Below, in pieces: positions 44,900 through 57,340 of a stretch of DNA of 64,000 nt. The notes beneath the pieces were generated by a model. That model was not told the DNA's origin and ran no database searches. It was given only the letters and a program-made list of their open reading frames with translations. The stretch is from Anolis sagrei (Eukaryota > Chordata > Lepidosauria > Squamata > Anolidae). The stretch is from the NCBI RefSeq assembly GCF_037176765.1, contig NC_090023.1, positions 98,379,366 to 98,443,365 of the forward strand, written 5' to 3'. Each line of letters starts with the position of its first letter. The stretch's first letter is position 1. A program made the position numbers and the translations under genes.

Positions 44900-45400
44900 T
44901 ATAATAATAAACATAACATATCAATTTCAACAATTAACATATCAATTTAAACATACAATAATAAACATGAGATAATAATTCTAATATAAATACAATAACA
45001 AGCTTAGAAGTAATTCAAATAGAAATACAATAGAAAAGCTTAAAAGTAAACGTGCAATAATTCAAATATAAATACAAAAAAGAGCTTAAAAGTAAACATT
45101 GAATCCCAAAGTGGGTTGATGGAAAAAGTGATCTGAAGCAACAGGAGAGGCAGAGGAACCCTGAAAACGAGCACCCGCACAGGTGTTCCAATGTCCAAAT
45201 GATGGGCAGCGTGTCTATGGAGGCACCCAGCGCAGGTATTCCGGCAGTCGGGCAATGGGTGGCGCGGCCATTAAAGTAGCAGCGCAGCGAGGTTGTGGGG
45301 GCCATGTTCTCTCCCTGCTGGGTCAGCTGGCTGGAATGAGGGTGTGGCTGCAGGTCTCCTCATGGGTAAGCCCAGTCCGCACCCTATTGAGAATTCAAGG

Positions 45401-47163
45401 TCTCTTTCATTTCATAAAGATCAGAACAAAGGAATGCTTGCAGAGAGTTCTCACTGCAATTGCTTTTTATTTGTGCTTCCATTTAGCCACCTGTGTGTCC
45501 GTGGCTCCATTTGTTTACAGCCCTCACCAACTGTTTCAAGATTTTAAAATGCGCACATACACTGGAGCAGTCCACACCTGGATATCGGAACAAAATGATA
45601 TTTTTTCCTTGACTGCAGGGATATACGGTCATGTGAATATGCACATTTTTGGCTGAAATTTAGTTTTAAGCGCACCTTTTAAATTAGTGTTTTTCAGCTG
45701 TTAATCCAAATCAATGTACATTTTTGTGAAATGCCATTTAACCACACCCAATCCCTTTTATCCCAGTTCAACATTTTAGGGCATGTATAGAAGGAGTCTC
45801 AGGGAGAATCATGGCTGAATGGGAGTGACAGCTTATTCAAGCACATATTGAATATAGTAATTTAACAAAGATGATTTGAAAATTAGCATGCTGTCTGAAG
45901 CAATGAAGGAGACTTCTTCCAATATGTTCATATTCACACAAAAAAAGCAGAAGTTGAATAATGCTGTCATTTATATTTATGGGAACATCAAGTACAAATG
46001 TGGTAATATCAGCAATGCTAGTAAAAATGCATATTATTGGGGGGCAAATACATGGGAGAAGTATCCATTCTGCAACACTGCTACTCTGATCATAATCAGA
46101 GCAGCTCTCCTTTCTGAAGTTAATTTAAATTTTAAAAGAGGATGAGTTCACTGAATTATTGTACCCTCTCCACTCTTACATCCTTTAGTGATACAATTAT
46201 TGGGAGGTGGGGAACTTAACTTTGAGGTTGGGTATGTGCGAGCAAAACAGAAAACAGCAAAGGAAGTAGGTATGTTGTAATATTTCGTGCTCTTTACATC
46301 AAGATACCGGAAAGAAAAATGAATCCATTTTGACAACAAAACTTTGCCGTGTCAGATGTGACTGCATAAACAGGTAGACTCAACTTTCTTAATACTTATT
46401 TAACAAGCATTTTGTTTTTATTGTGCAGTATTATCTTCCATTACTAGACTTCCATTTGGCTTAACAATTAAATTATTGAATGGGGTAAATACTGTTTTTA
46501 AAGCAAGCCAGTTTGGAATTTAAGCTGGACTATGAATGTGTACATATAATGAATATTTACACAACATATTTATAGAAATAAGGAATCTGCTGGATTTACA
46601 TTTCTAACATGGTCACTTTATGAACCTCTGTGTGTAGTAGTAGTGATGTTGGCGGTGTCACAATTAACCTTTATCTAACTTCACACAGGCACAGGAGTGC
46701 AAACTTTCATAGCCAGTTCTACTACCTGAAACAATGAGATTCTGAGTATCCTAAAAGGATGGAAATTGTTAGCCATTTACTTTGCTTCTATTCTATTTCT
46801 ACTGGAAGGAGAAGTGCTAAGGAGGTGATTACTTAGAGGTTGGAGTCTTAGAACTAAGAATAAGCAACTAAACAGTTTCTCCATATAGTGTTGAATAGCT
46901 TTCTTTGGTATATTATACTTTTTTAAAAGAAATCTGTTATAGAGGAAAATATTACTTAAATTCTTATTTTATGTGCTACAAGTCTAAGGGAATACTTGGG
47001 GTTTGTTTTTTCAAAATTTTTGAACACCTAGCCCCATAAGCCAAAAGTTAAATGGCCTTCCTTGTTTCTTCAGTGGTTGTTACCATGCCTGATAGCACTC
47101 ACACACCAGCAGCCTTACTTATGGCACAGATGACACATGGAGAAATTCTCCACCATTAAATTA
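45401..47163. other. Gene-free, nothing recognised
   Basis: AT-rich sequence with no recognised repeat or exon. Short open frames lack motifs. Confidence 0.45.
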
Positions 47164-47429
47164 CCATATATACTTGAGTATAAGCTGACTCGAATATAAG
47201 CCGAGGCACCTAATTTTACACAAAGATGGGAAAACTTATTGACTCGAGTATAAGCTGAGGGTGGGAAATACATCAGCTACTGGTAAATTTCAAAATAAAA
47301 ATAGATACCAATAAAATTACATTAATTGAGGTATCAGTAGGTTAAATGTTTTTGAATATTTACCAGTCAAAGAAAAACAGTAAACTAGCTCTGTAAGTGG
47401 AAATGGAGGGTCAACAAAAACAATATGAT

Positions 47430-47580
47430 ATCAATAATAATAATAATAATAATAATAACAGAACTTCATTGGTATCCCACCCTACCTTCCCATGGGAACT
47501 CAGGCTGGCTTCCAACATAGTAACAGGCAAACATTCAATGACTATATAAACAATGCAGAGCTAGACATAGATCTATAATT
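47430..47580 (-). mobile_element. LINE 3' end, reverse orientation
   Basis: (AAT)n then 'tggtatcccaccctaccttc' and 'ggaactcaggctggcttcca', the same type of LINE terminus as at 43107. Confidence 0.6.
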
Positions 47581-47591
47581 ATATATTCAAA

Positions 47592-47943
47592 CTAGCTTTA
47601 CCCGGCCACGCGTTGCTGTGGCATAATCTATGACAACCCCCTTCTATCGTCATGCTGGAAATTCACAAAGCAGTCCTGACAGATAGCCATGGAACGTCTG
47701 CTTGATAACAATAGAATGGTAGGGTAGGAAGAGATCTCCGAGGGGCATCCAGTCCCCCCCTTCTGGGAAATGGGAAAAGGACAATCTAACCACTCTTAAC
47801 AGATGGGCAGCCTCAACGTGATGATGTTGATGATGGAATCTTAGGGTAGGAAGAGACCTCCAAGGGCCATGTAGTCCTACCCCTTCTGGCATAAGGGAAA
47901 AACATAATCAAACCACTCCAGAGAGATGGCCATTCAGCCTCTG

Positions 47944-47986
<43 letters not shown>

Positions 47987-49409
47987 GTATCGTAGGTTAG
48001 GGAGAGACCTCCAAGGGTCATCCTCTGCGCGGTGGTTGGGTTGCCTTCCTTCCTTCCCTTCCCTTCCCTTCCTTGCCTTTTGCCGCGCACGTGCAGTCGA
48101 GGTGTTGTTTTTTTCTCCTCCTCTCTCCCGCGCTTCTCTTTCCCCTCCCTCCCTCCCTCCCTCCCTCCCTCCCTCCTTCCTTCCTTCCTTCCTCTCTGTC
48201 TCCAAGAGAGCGGCTGTTCCTTCAATCTCTGACCCCCCTTTTTTCTTCTTCTTCTTTTCCTTTCTTTGTTTTCCTGACTTTCTTCTTCTCCTTCAAGTCT
48301 CCCTTGTAGCCTTGGGGCCAACTAACCATCATGGCTGCAGCTTCCGAAAGAGATACAGAGTGAGAGGGAAATGGGAAGCAAAGGGAGGGGAGGGGAAAGG
48401 ACGGGAGGGGAGGGGGAAAAAGGAACAGTGGCCCCAAGAGTCATCTAGTCCAGCCCCTTTTGGGAAATGGGAGAAGCACAATGTAACCACTCCTGACAGA
48501 TAGCCAGCCTCAGTTTAATAATAATAATAGAAAATAATAGTAATAGTAATAATAATAATAGAAGTGCACTTACATCTGAAGAGCACTGTGAACCAAAACA
48601 AAGATGAATGTGGACCAAACTTGGAAAGAAAACTCAATATGGTCAAATTTGAACACGGTGGAGTTTGGGGAAGACCTTGACGTTTGGGAGTTGCTGGCAT
48701 TTATAGTTCATCTGTAATCAATCTCGGGGGGGGGGCAAAGGGCCCGTAGCTCTTTCACGCCACGTGCTGCCTTTTTGGTGCCTTTTTGTGCCATTTTCGG
48801 CACTCTGGGTGGCCCATGGGCTACAGGGAAGGCGGGGGGGGGGGTGTGTGTGATGGATGGCCATGGGTCAAGCCACTGTGGAACAGTCCCATGGTCCTCA
48901 CACCAATGGCCTTTCAGCCAGGGAAGAGGAGTCCTCTCTGCTTGCTATGGAAGCCTCAGCACCAGCAGCACGGCGACGGAGTGGAGAAGCCCGCTCCTGC
49001 TTCTGCTCCCTGGCTTGAGGCTCGAAGAGGCCTTGAGCAAGTGAGTAGGAAGAGGCCCCTCTGCCTCTGTTACCGTTGGTCAGGCTGGCATTTGAATTGT
49101 AAAGGACAATGAGGAGCTGTGGCTGGCTCCGAGAGGCCTAGCAGCCGTTGCCGCCAAAAGTTTTGCCGTGAGACGATGGAGGAGCTCTCTTACATGCACG
49201 TGCACTCTCCCCACAGCTGCACGCATGCGCTCTGGTGGCTTCTCCTTTTATTAAGGATTTGTAAGTTGTTTTCAGTTTTATTTTATTTTTTATTATTGAT
49301 GGTCACACCTTGTATGGTGAGGAGTTTTGTTGCCAAATTTGGTGGCTATTGGCCCAGCGGTTCTTTTGTTTTTAAGCCACTCATTACGACATGAGCATTT
49401 ATATATAGA
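47592..49409 (-). mobile_element. Helitron (non-autonomous), minus orientation
   Basis: Read on minus it starts TCTATATATAAATGCTC after an A and ends ...CCGGGTAAAGCTAG before a T (47591). The interior has several spaced copies of 'agagacctccaagggccat', simple repeats ((AAT)n, (CCCT)n/(CCTT)n) and a CpG-rich part near 48700-49250. The polypurine/polypyrimidine tracts create long spurious frames on both strands. Confidence 0.85.
48055..48310. repeat. Polypyrimidine tract (CCTT)n/(CTC)n
   Basis: An almost pure C/T strand, giving Ser/Pro/Leu-rich frames on plus and Arg/Glu/Gly/Lys-rich frames on minus. Confidence 0.9.
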
Positions 49410-49496
49410 TAGATTTCACATATGCATTTCCCCCTGAAACATTTGCAAATGCTTTCTCTATAGCTGTGCATTTCCCTCCTGCAATATTTGCAAGCT

Positions 49497-49600
49497 CTAT
49501 CTATCTATCTATCTATCTATCTAGACATCTCTCTATATATAGATAATTATATCTATATAGGATTTTCAAAAATGTGAGGAGAAAATTCATATAAAAATTA

Positions 49601-49631
<31 letters not shown>

Positions 49632-49680
49632 ACACACACACACAGAGAGAGATACAGATACCTCTATATATTTATCAATA
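49497..49680. repeat. (ATCT)n and related microsatellites
   Basis: (TATC)n at about 49497-49525 and 49603-49630, then short (AC)n and (AG)n. Confidence 0.9.
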
Positions 49681-50650
49681 TCTATATAAGATTTCCAGAG
49701 ACTTGCAAATATATGAGGGGAAAATTCATATAAAATAATGTATACATATACAAATATACAGGTACATGGAAATCTCAAGATATCTATATGTATATAGGAT
49801 TTGTAAAGATCCGCAAACATATGAGGGGAAAACTTCCAAGGGAACAAAAATGCACATATAAAATTAGCGCATTTAGATACACAAAAAAGCCAGGAAATTG
49901 GGTGGGTTTGAAAGAGAGCCATACAAACAAGGAGTACATGAACTATATCTCCTTTCCCTCCTTCCCTCCCTTTTGTATGGAAAGAAAACACACTGTCAAG
50001 AGAGGTGAAGAGGAGAGAGAAATATATCATATTTTACTAGCAATGGTCTGCTGCCCAGCTTTGACCCCATTATAAGCCGAGGGAAGCTTTTTCAGCTCAA
50101 AAAAAGTCTGAAAAACTTGGCTTATCTTTGAGTATATACGGTATGTCTAGATGTGTGTCACTGCAGCTAGGGCTTCAGTAAGAATGCTCATTATACTGGC
50201 TGGCACGCACACCACTTTTTTGCCTTGATATAAGTTGGCATGATGGACTCTAAAGTGTGTACTAACTCTCTCTCCAACTTGCTCCTGACTTTTTGATCTG
50301 CTAATAAGCTCTGTCACCTTGCCCTCGCGTAATGATTAGAAATGGGTGATTGGGCATTAAAGGAACTTCACATACAGAAATCAAAGTCTTGTTTTGCAAG
50401 ATTGCTTGCTCTAAAATTTGTTACTATCCCTTATTTTTAAGCTTGTACAAGGGCAATGAAGGGCAATCGGTTTTTTGTATCCAAATTTCATTGGAACACA
50501 GATCCATTTTTGAGAGCCTCCCAAAAGTGGACTAATAGAAAAATCTGTTTTTGGCTAGGCAAGCGGAAGTTCCAGGAAGTCCCGGCCAACTGATGACAAG
50601 GGCCCCCTTTCAGTTCCTGTGATCCTTTCCTTTCTTCCTTTCAAGGGGGC

Positions 50651-50960
50651 AAGCTTTGAAGAATTGGGTTAAGGAAGCATCCTTCCTGGGACCCTTTACT
50701 TTCATCTCTTCAAGGGAGCCTGGGTTTGAGGAACGGGGTTAAGGAAGCATTCTTCCAGGGACCCTTTCCTTTTTCCTTTCAAGGGAGTCTGGGTTTGAAG
50801 AACGGGGTTAAGGAAGCATTCTTCCAGGGACCCTTTCCTTTCTTCCTTCCAAGGGAGTCTGGGTTTGAAGAACGGGGTTAAGGAAGCATTCTTCCAGGGA
50901 CGCTTTCCTTTCTTCCTTTTAAGGGAGCCTGGGTTTGAGCAACGGGGTTAAGGAAGCATG
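50651..50960. repeat. ~70-bp minisatellite, about 4.5 units
   Basis: 'ggggttaaggaagcattctt' recurs with the shared point at about 50670, 50740, 50809, 50879 and 50949, i.e. every 69-70 bp. Each unit also has 'gaccctttcctttcttcctt' and 'aagggagtctgggtttgaag'. Confidence 0.95.
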
Positions 50961-51869
50961 TGCTGCATACTCCCAAATAGAAGAAGCCTTGCCCGACAGC
51001 CACGTGGGCCGTTCTGGGCAAAAAAACAACAACATGGCGGCTGAGCCCTTTCCATTACAGATGTTCGGAGAAGCCAAAAAAGCTGAAGAAGCTGAAGGAA
51101 AACGGCCAAAACATATGTGTGCAAAAGTCTACTCATTTTGTCTGGAGACCTGAATAACTATAGGAATTCTCAGAGGCATCAGCCTGAGATGTGGCAGCCC
51201 TATATTATTGGGTAGTTACACTTTGTTCTAATTAATCTTTAAATTCAAGTTGGCAGCTATCAAACAAGCTGTGTCTTTCCTGGTAATATCCAAATTAGAT
51301 TATTATGAAGAGATACAGTGTTCAAAAACTGCAATTAGCTTGCTCTCCAGGGCACAGAAGCCAGGTCTGTTCTACCTTCGTTGCTTAAGTAATTTGTTTC
51401 ATGGCAAAATTGAAATGAGTAGTTTTGACTTTTAAAATCTTAAAATGGTCTAGGACTAGGGTCCCCCAAGACTTTCTCTTGCTGTACAAATCCGTTCCAA
51501 ACAGCCTGATCAGCATCAGGGACCTTGTTAATCTTCTTGCCTGAGGTATGAGAAATGAGCACACAAGAAAGCTATGAAACAGTCAAGGTTCCTTCACCAT
51601 TACTTTGAGCTCTATATGTACTAAAAGAAATTCAGCAAAGTTTTTGCAGAGCTTAAAATAGTTACATAGACTTTTTCCAGCCAGACTAAACTCTGATTCT
51701 GGGGAGTTGTATAGTCCAAAAAAGTAGTCTCCAGTCTCATTTTTGAGCCAGCTACAAGTGATAGTTGGTTTATTCAAAGTAACATGTGTGATACTTTTCT
51801 CTGCCATTATGCTTTTTGTTGAATTTGTTTTCTATGCTCTCCTTGCTTTTGTTTTCATTGATAGCTATA
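50961..51869. other. Gene-free, nothing recognised
   Basis: No exon or clear repeat recognised between the minisatellite and the hAT element. Confidence 0.45.
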
Positions 51870-52101
51870 TTGTAGACCAGAGGTCCTCAAACTTTTTAAA
51901 CAGAGGGTCAGTCACAGTCCCTCAAACTGTTGGAGGGCCGGGTTATAATTTGAAAAAAAAAACCCAACATGAATGAATTCCTATGCACACTGCACAGATC
52001 TTATTTGTAGTGCAAAAAAACACTTTAAATAATACAATAATTAAAATGAAGAACAATTTTAACAAATATAAACTTAGCAGTTTATAATAAATATAAACCT
52101 A

Positions 52102-52312
52102 GCAGTTTGAAAACATGCAAATGTGAGTAGATCAATAGATATCGCTCCGGCGGGAAGGTAACGGCGCTCCATGCAGTCATGCCGGCCACATGACCTTAGA
52201 GGTGTCTATGGACAACGCTGGCTCTTCGGCTTAGAAATGGAGATGAGCACCACACCCCAGAGTCAGACATGACTGGACTTAAGGTCGGGGAACAACATTT
52301 ACAACCTTTTAA
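52102..52312 (+). mobile_element. 5'-truncated Sauria SINE
   Basis: 'agcagtttgaaaacatgcaa' through 'ggtcggggaacaacatttac' matches the 3' two-thirds of the copies at 21332 and 35118. The tRNA head is absent. Confidence 0.85.
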
Positions 52313-52320
52313 ACTTGGGG

Positions 52321-52975
52321 TGGCAGCAGGCGAAGCGGCCCCAAAGCTGCTTTGTCCGCCGCCTCCCCCCACCCCTTCTCCTGCCTTCGGGAGGCGGCGT
52401 GGCCACCTCCTGAGGGCAGGAGAAGAGCAGGCTGGGCAGAGGGAGACGGGGGGCAAAGCAGCATCCAAGCTGCTTTGCCCGCTGCCTCCCCCCCTTCTCC
52501 TGCCTTCAGGAGGCGGCGTGGCCACCTCCCGAGGGCAGAAGAGGAGCAGGCTGGGCAGAGGGAGACGGAGGGCAAAGCAGCATCCAAGCTGCTTTGCCCG
52601 CTGCCTTCCCCCTTCTCCTGCCTTCGGGAGGTGGCGTGGCCACCTCCTGAGGGCAGAAGAGGAGCAGGCTGGGCAGAGGGAGACGGAGGGCAAAGCAGCA
52701 TCCAAGCTGCTTTGCCCACCGCCTCCTCCACCTTCTCCTGCCTTCGGGAGGCAGCGTGGCCACCTCCCGAGGGCAGGAGAAGAGTAGGCTGGGCAGAGGG
52801 AGGGCACAGCGGCCCCAAGCTGCTTTGCCCGCCACCTCCCCCCCTTGTCCTGCCTTCGGGAGAAGGCGTGGCCACCTCCCGAGGGCAGGAGAAGAGCAGG
52901 CTGGGCCCAGGGAGACGGAGGGCAAAGCGGCCCCAAGCTGCTTTGCCCACCGCCTCCCCCCCCCTTCGCCTGCCG
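52321..52975. repeat. GC-rich ~120-bp minisatellite, six units
   Basis: 'aagctgctttgcccgc' recurs near 52344, 52466, 52585, 52704, 52816 and 52935. Each unit has 'tgccttcgggaggcggcgtg' and 'gccacctcccgagggcag'. Open on both strands for up to 265 codons because the unit length keeps frame and stop codons are AT-rich; not a gene. Confidence 0.95.
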
Positions 52976-54512
52976 CCTCTCACCCTTCTCCATACCCCTT
53001 GGGCCGGAGAAATGCCCTCGGGGGGTCGGATCCGGCCCGCGGGCTGTAGTTGGAGGACCCCTGTTGTAGACTGTTAAGCAGAGAGATAAAATAGCAAATT
53101 TACAAATGAATACATGAACTCCTCCTTCAAAGAAATCTGTAGAAAAGCCGCTCCATCCTTCTGAATTCTTGGGTTGGTTCTAGAGCAGACCTTAATTCCC
53201 AGTTTTCAGGGACTCTTCATGCATACAATGAGTGTGGGTGGAACACAATAGTGTGATAGTAACTTTGCATGCAGTTGTACCATATGTGCAGAAATCCTCA
53301 TCACATACAGTTGTATAAGTGAAGGACTTGACATATCTTATGATATATGTTTATTCATTATGGTGGAACCCAATGTAGGAATTGTCCAGCTCTTTGCATA
53401 TTCATTGGGCCTCATCATATTAGCCAGGGAAAGTGTCTTGCTTCACCTGGCTTTGCCATTGAAATGAAGAGCAGCTGGGGCAAATCTGAAACCCTATGTG
53501 CTCTCCAAACTGTGCTGAGCTTTCTAAACTGTGTGTCAGGACATACTAATGTGTCACATGAAAAATGTCCTCCCCTTCACTCCATCCTCCTGCCCCCACA
53601 AACAAAGACTACCAGGCAGGAAGACATGGTCAGAGGCCTCCTGACAGATGGCCATCCAGACTCAGTTCAAAAATCTCCAGAAAAGGAGATTCCGCTCGAC
53701 TCCCAGGCAATGTTTCCTTTATAAAAGTTGGAAGAAATTCCCAAAGGGCATCTTGTCCAATCCCCATTTGCTAGATAGGAAGGCACAGTCAAAGCCGTCC
53801 TAACAGATGGCCATTCAGGCATTTAAAAACATCCAAAGGGATGTAATCACTACAGAAGTAGAATACTGGTGCTGTTCAAGTGTAGGTACTGCCATAACTC
53901 TTATATTTTGCACAATTTGTTGATTAAGTTATAATAATTACCATTACAATGAATACGTTTCTAATTAAAATAAGAAAATCTGTTGACAGGGATGTTTGTG
54001 ATGAACCCATGGAGCAGCTGTAGAGGAAACAACACGAGAATCAACTTTAGGGCATAAGAAATGTGAAGGAAAAATATCCAAACTTTGTTTATACAGTAAA
54101 GAATGTATGACACTTATATATTGTATATTGTATAATATGTATTTTATATATTATATTTTAATATATATTTTATAATACATATATAGTATGAAACTCTTAT
54201 AAGGGTTTGGTTTAACCTCTGGCTTGCTAGTAAAACTGAATATGTTGTGAAAGGATGCATGTTTCAAAAATGTGTCATCAACATGGAAAGTTTGGAAAGC
54301 TCTGATCTACAGAAAGACTGTTTAAAATACAATTTGGGTTCTTCTCAATCATAACAGGAATTGTCATTTTCTGTTCTTCTTACAACACAGTGAGCCTGTA
54401 GATACAATTCAGAAAATCATACCCATTGCTTTATGAAATGCTAGGAAATGTTCTGTAAGAGGAAGTGTAAATTGTACAAATACTTTTTTGTACAAGAATT
54501 TTTGAGTCCTTG

Positions 54513-54547
54513 GAAGGACGATCCTATGGCAGCAAGGATCGTCCTTC
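54513..54547. repeat. Perfect inverted repeat, 13-bp arms
   Basis: GAAGGACGATCCT and its reverse complement around atggcagca. Confidence 0.95.
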
Positions 54548-54925
54548 ATTTCTCAACTATAGTATGATACTGTGATGAAGAAAGATCGTCACACAGTGTA
54601 GTGTATGTCACAAGCTAGTTCCTGTGTTCTTTCCTTTTTTCTTTTTGCAATATGCAAAAAAGTATGTTTCTTAACATAATTATGCCATAGGCCAGACACA
54701 GCCTTCACACTGCCATCAGCAAATAAATTACCAAAGACAAAATCCGCACAAAATGATTTGCCCCTGACCTCCAGACTCCATTTTTTGTTCTTGCCCTCAT
54801 GACTTCATATTAGATAGTGAGCCCACATTTAAGGCAAGAAGTAGGAACACTTGAGTAAAGAGGTATTTCATTTTTGTCATCATTAACAAGTTCCAGAGTG
54901 AATATATTTTTGATGAAATATAATA

Positions 54926-54970
54926 TGGGTAACATATTAGCAATAGATATCTTTGCTAATATGTTACCCA
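54926..54970. repeat. Perfect inverted repeat, 18-bp arms
   Basis: TGGGTAACATATTAGCAA and its reverse complement around a 9-nt spacer. Confidence 0.95.
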
Positions 54971-56766
54971 GTTCCATAGTTATCCATTTGAGGCTAATAG
55001 CCAGGAGACAAAATGCTGGAACAACTGGCTAAAGGGCATGTTCCACTTTGCCTGCAAGAGCTCTGGCATATCAGAAGCAGAACAGTGGAAATATGCATAT
55101 TTCTACAAACAAAATTCAATCACACAATTTATTTACTTCTTACTTTCCTTTAAAGTCCAGGGTTCTTGAACAAATTCTTTGAGTCTATGTGCTCGCACAA
55201 ATGAAGGTCTTCACAAGAAAATTTCAGATATTATTCTATTCCCACACTCTCACATGATAACATTTCAAAAGCTTAAAAAGTAGGCTGGAGTCTGGGGAGA
55301 AGTAAAGAAAGACGGTATCAGTGAGAAAGAATTTGCATTATTTTTGTTTAGTAGCTCAGCCCTTTCTCTTTGCATCAAAACAGTGTATATGGTCATGTTG
55401 CCTGGGCAGTCTCATACTGTCCATTGTATCACAAAGGAGACTTGGGACAAATCACAAGAGTGGAAGGTACATAAGAATGCAGGTCTTCCTCCACCTCCTT
55501 TCCTGTGGAAGCTCCTCCAGTTCCCACCCTTTTTCTTTTTCCTTGCTGCAGCTCATACAAACATGAAAGCCGTCGAAGAGCAAAGGGTGCATCGTAACCT
55601 TGCCTCCTCATTTCCCGCAGATCTACTAAATGCTTACTTGTTGTCTCCATTATCTCTTCTTGTTGATTCTCCCTTCTGACTCATAATGCGCTCTCTCACT
55701 CTTTATTCTTGAGCTCCCATTCTTGCACAGAAACAATATAGCATGAATTATAGCACCAGCACATTTGCATGCCTTTCAACAGTGAAGCCACTGCCATCAC
55801 AATTTTTCACCTGCTTTTTAAAATGCCTCCGTTTTTTTCTTCTCCTACTTTCCCTCTTTGTCATCAGCTTACTTCCATTTCTCTAAACTGAGTTCTAGGT
55901 GCAAAAGGTCTTTTGCTTTTATTAACTTAACAGGGAGAGGGGAAGCAGCAGAAACATGAACTTCCCAGTAGGGTTAGACAGATTTCTGTTTTTTTTTAAA
56001 TCTTCATCCTCATTAATGACTTTTGTCATCTTGACCTCACACTGACGTTTAATTATGCATATCCTGGGTTTCGCCTGTGACCTTTCGGGGTGTGTGTGTG
56101 CATTTTACACTCCTCCACTACCACTTGTAGAGGACAACTCTTTAAATTAAAACTGATTTAAAATAACTGTAAAACAGATTTTTAATAAGTAAAAGAAAAC
56201 CTATTATGTTTGTACTGTTTTCTTATCCTCAAAATCTGTGCAACAGGTGCAAAAGACATCATTTACATTGCTGTAAAATGGATTCAACCATAAGCAGTAA
56301 ATTATAATGAAATTTTGAAAGCTGTACATTTGCTTTTATTTAATATATTTATGAGCTTCACAATTATATTATTATGTGTATTCAATACATTTATAGAATT
56401 CCTTATGGGAAAGATTAAACAAAGTACCTATTACTTTAAACATTTGTGTGTACAATAGAGAAAAAAGAGAAAAACTATATATCCTAGACTTTTCTTTCCT
56501 ACGATTTAAAGAACAGAAGTCCTGTGACTTTCAGGTCACTTTTAATATTGCTGTGTATTATTAAGAAGAAAGCTAAGATACACTATACTGATGCCATACA
56601 TTAGTTCTCCTATTGGATTGCTTTGTGCTTACTTAGAGACCATCTCTCTCTGTGTTGGCAAAACAGCAGGCACAGCACTTGTGCCATTTTTTCACTTCCC
56701 CTTTTTCTCTCATGTGTACAGAGTAAAACATCAGCTTTTATTATTGGCTGCCACCTCTTAACTTGG

Positions 56767-57340
56767 ATACTGGGGGCGCATCCAGACAGTGCCTAAAATT
56801 CACGCCCTCCCATGTTTTCACCTGGGACGTCCAAATGACAGCTCAGGTAAAAATGAATTCCTTCAGGACAAAGCATGAAAAAACTCTGCTTTGTCCCAAA
56901 ATAATTTGAAAGCTGGAAAGACTCAAGTCTTTCAAAAGACTCGAGTCTTTCCAGCTGTGGGAACTGTGTAGATTGAAATCGGGGATCACATCACACTCCC
57001 TGCAACCTCCTTCCTCCTTCCATCATACGGTGGGGATGGGACAGGATGCATTGTCACCCTATCCTCAACAGATAGGCAAAAGGCGGCAACATGCAGCAAC
57101 ACGTGTTACCCCACTGCCATTTCCCCCATCATATGGGAAACGGGGGAGGAAAGTGCAGGTAGCTCCATCAGAGCTACCCAAAACACACTTTCTTCCCCAT
57201 GGTGGTGGAGGAAGTGCCTTCTGGTGCTTCCCTTCCACTTTGGGAGAAATGTGGGTGAGGTCTGCAGTGTGTCGTGTTATGGCGAATAAAAGTGGCAAAA
57301 CGGGGCTATTTTGTCCCATGCGAAGAGGTCCTTAGTCTCT
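56767..57340. repeat. Possible foldback element
   Basis: 'gcgcatccagacagtgc' at the left is like the end of the element at 61080-61495. Inside is a 22-bp hairpin with one mismatch (56911-56956). The right half is GC-richer. Ends are uncertain, and no coding sequence is seen. Confidence 0.45.

Larger units (their letters stand above)
43107..45400 (-). mobile_element. LINE 3' UTR split by a Helitron
   Basis: A (TAA)n/(TTA)n tail at 43107-43178 is followed by 'tatatcccacccttctcacc' and 'ggactcagggtggcttac', the reverse of a reptile LINE 3' end. After the Helitron, 'aataataaacataacatatc' and AT-rich UTR sequence continue, then GC-richer sequence to about 45400. No intact reading frame; the 45183-45656 open frame is not recognisable. 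Confidence 0.6.
47164..50141. mobile_element. Tc1/mariner-like element, interrupted
   Basis: Left end CCATATATACTTGAGTATAAG and right end ...TTGAGTATATACGG are inverted repeats, each flanked by TA (47162-47163 and 50142-50143). Subterminal 'ataagccgagg' motifs occur inside both ends. Most of the 3-kb interior is later insertions (LINE end at 47430, Helitron at 47592-49409). No transposase was recognised. The superfamily rests on the TA target and ends, so it is inference. Confidence 0.65.
51878..53063. mobile_element. hAT element carrying a SINE piece and a minisatellite
   Basis: Starts CAGAGGTCCTCAAACTTTTT and ends ...GTTGGAGGACCCCTG. An exact 8-bp duplication ttgtagac lies at 51870-51877 and 53064-53071. 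1186 bp. Inside: AT-rich left end, a 5'-truncated Sauria SINE (about 52102-52312), a GC-rich tandem array (52321-52975), then the right end. Same terminal family as 32405-32789. No transposase. Confidence 0.93.
53072..56766. other. Mostly unique intergenic DNA upstream of P2RY8
   Basis: No exon was recognised, though a non-coding 5' exon of P2RY8 could be here. It has an AT-rich stretch (54115-54190), short hairpins (54513-54547, 54926-54970), and at 55790-55935 a stretch resembling 14950-15085. Confidence 0.45.

Noticed and set aside
43107-44900. CRISPR-like array of regular units
   Set aside because: Units are ~141 bp without spacer structure, inside a Helitron in a vertebrate genome.
45183-45656. 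157-codon plus-strand frame
   Set aside because: It begins in LINE-derived UTR sequence and shows no recognisable domain or splice structure.
47813-48503. Several 130-155-codon frames on both strands
   Set aside because: They are products of polypurine/polypyrimidine and (AAT)n tracts inside a Helitron.
52196-52993. 265-codon minus-strand frame (and 241-codon plus frame)
   Set aside because: Both lie over the same GC-rich tandem array in a hAT element; translations are unit repeats and no domain is visible.
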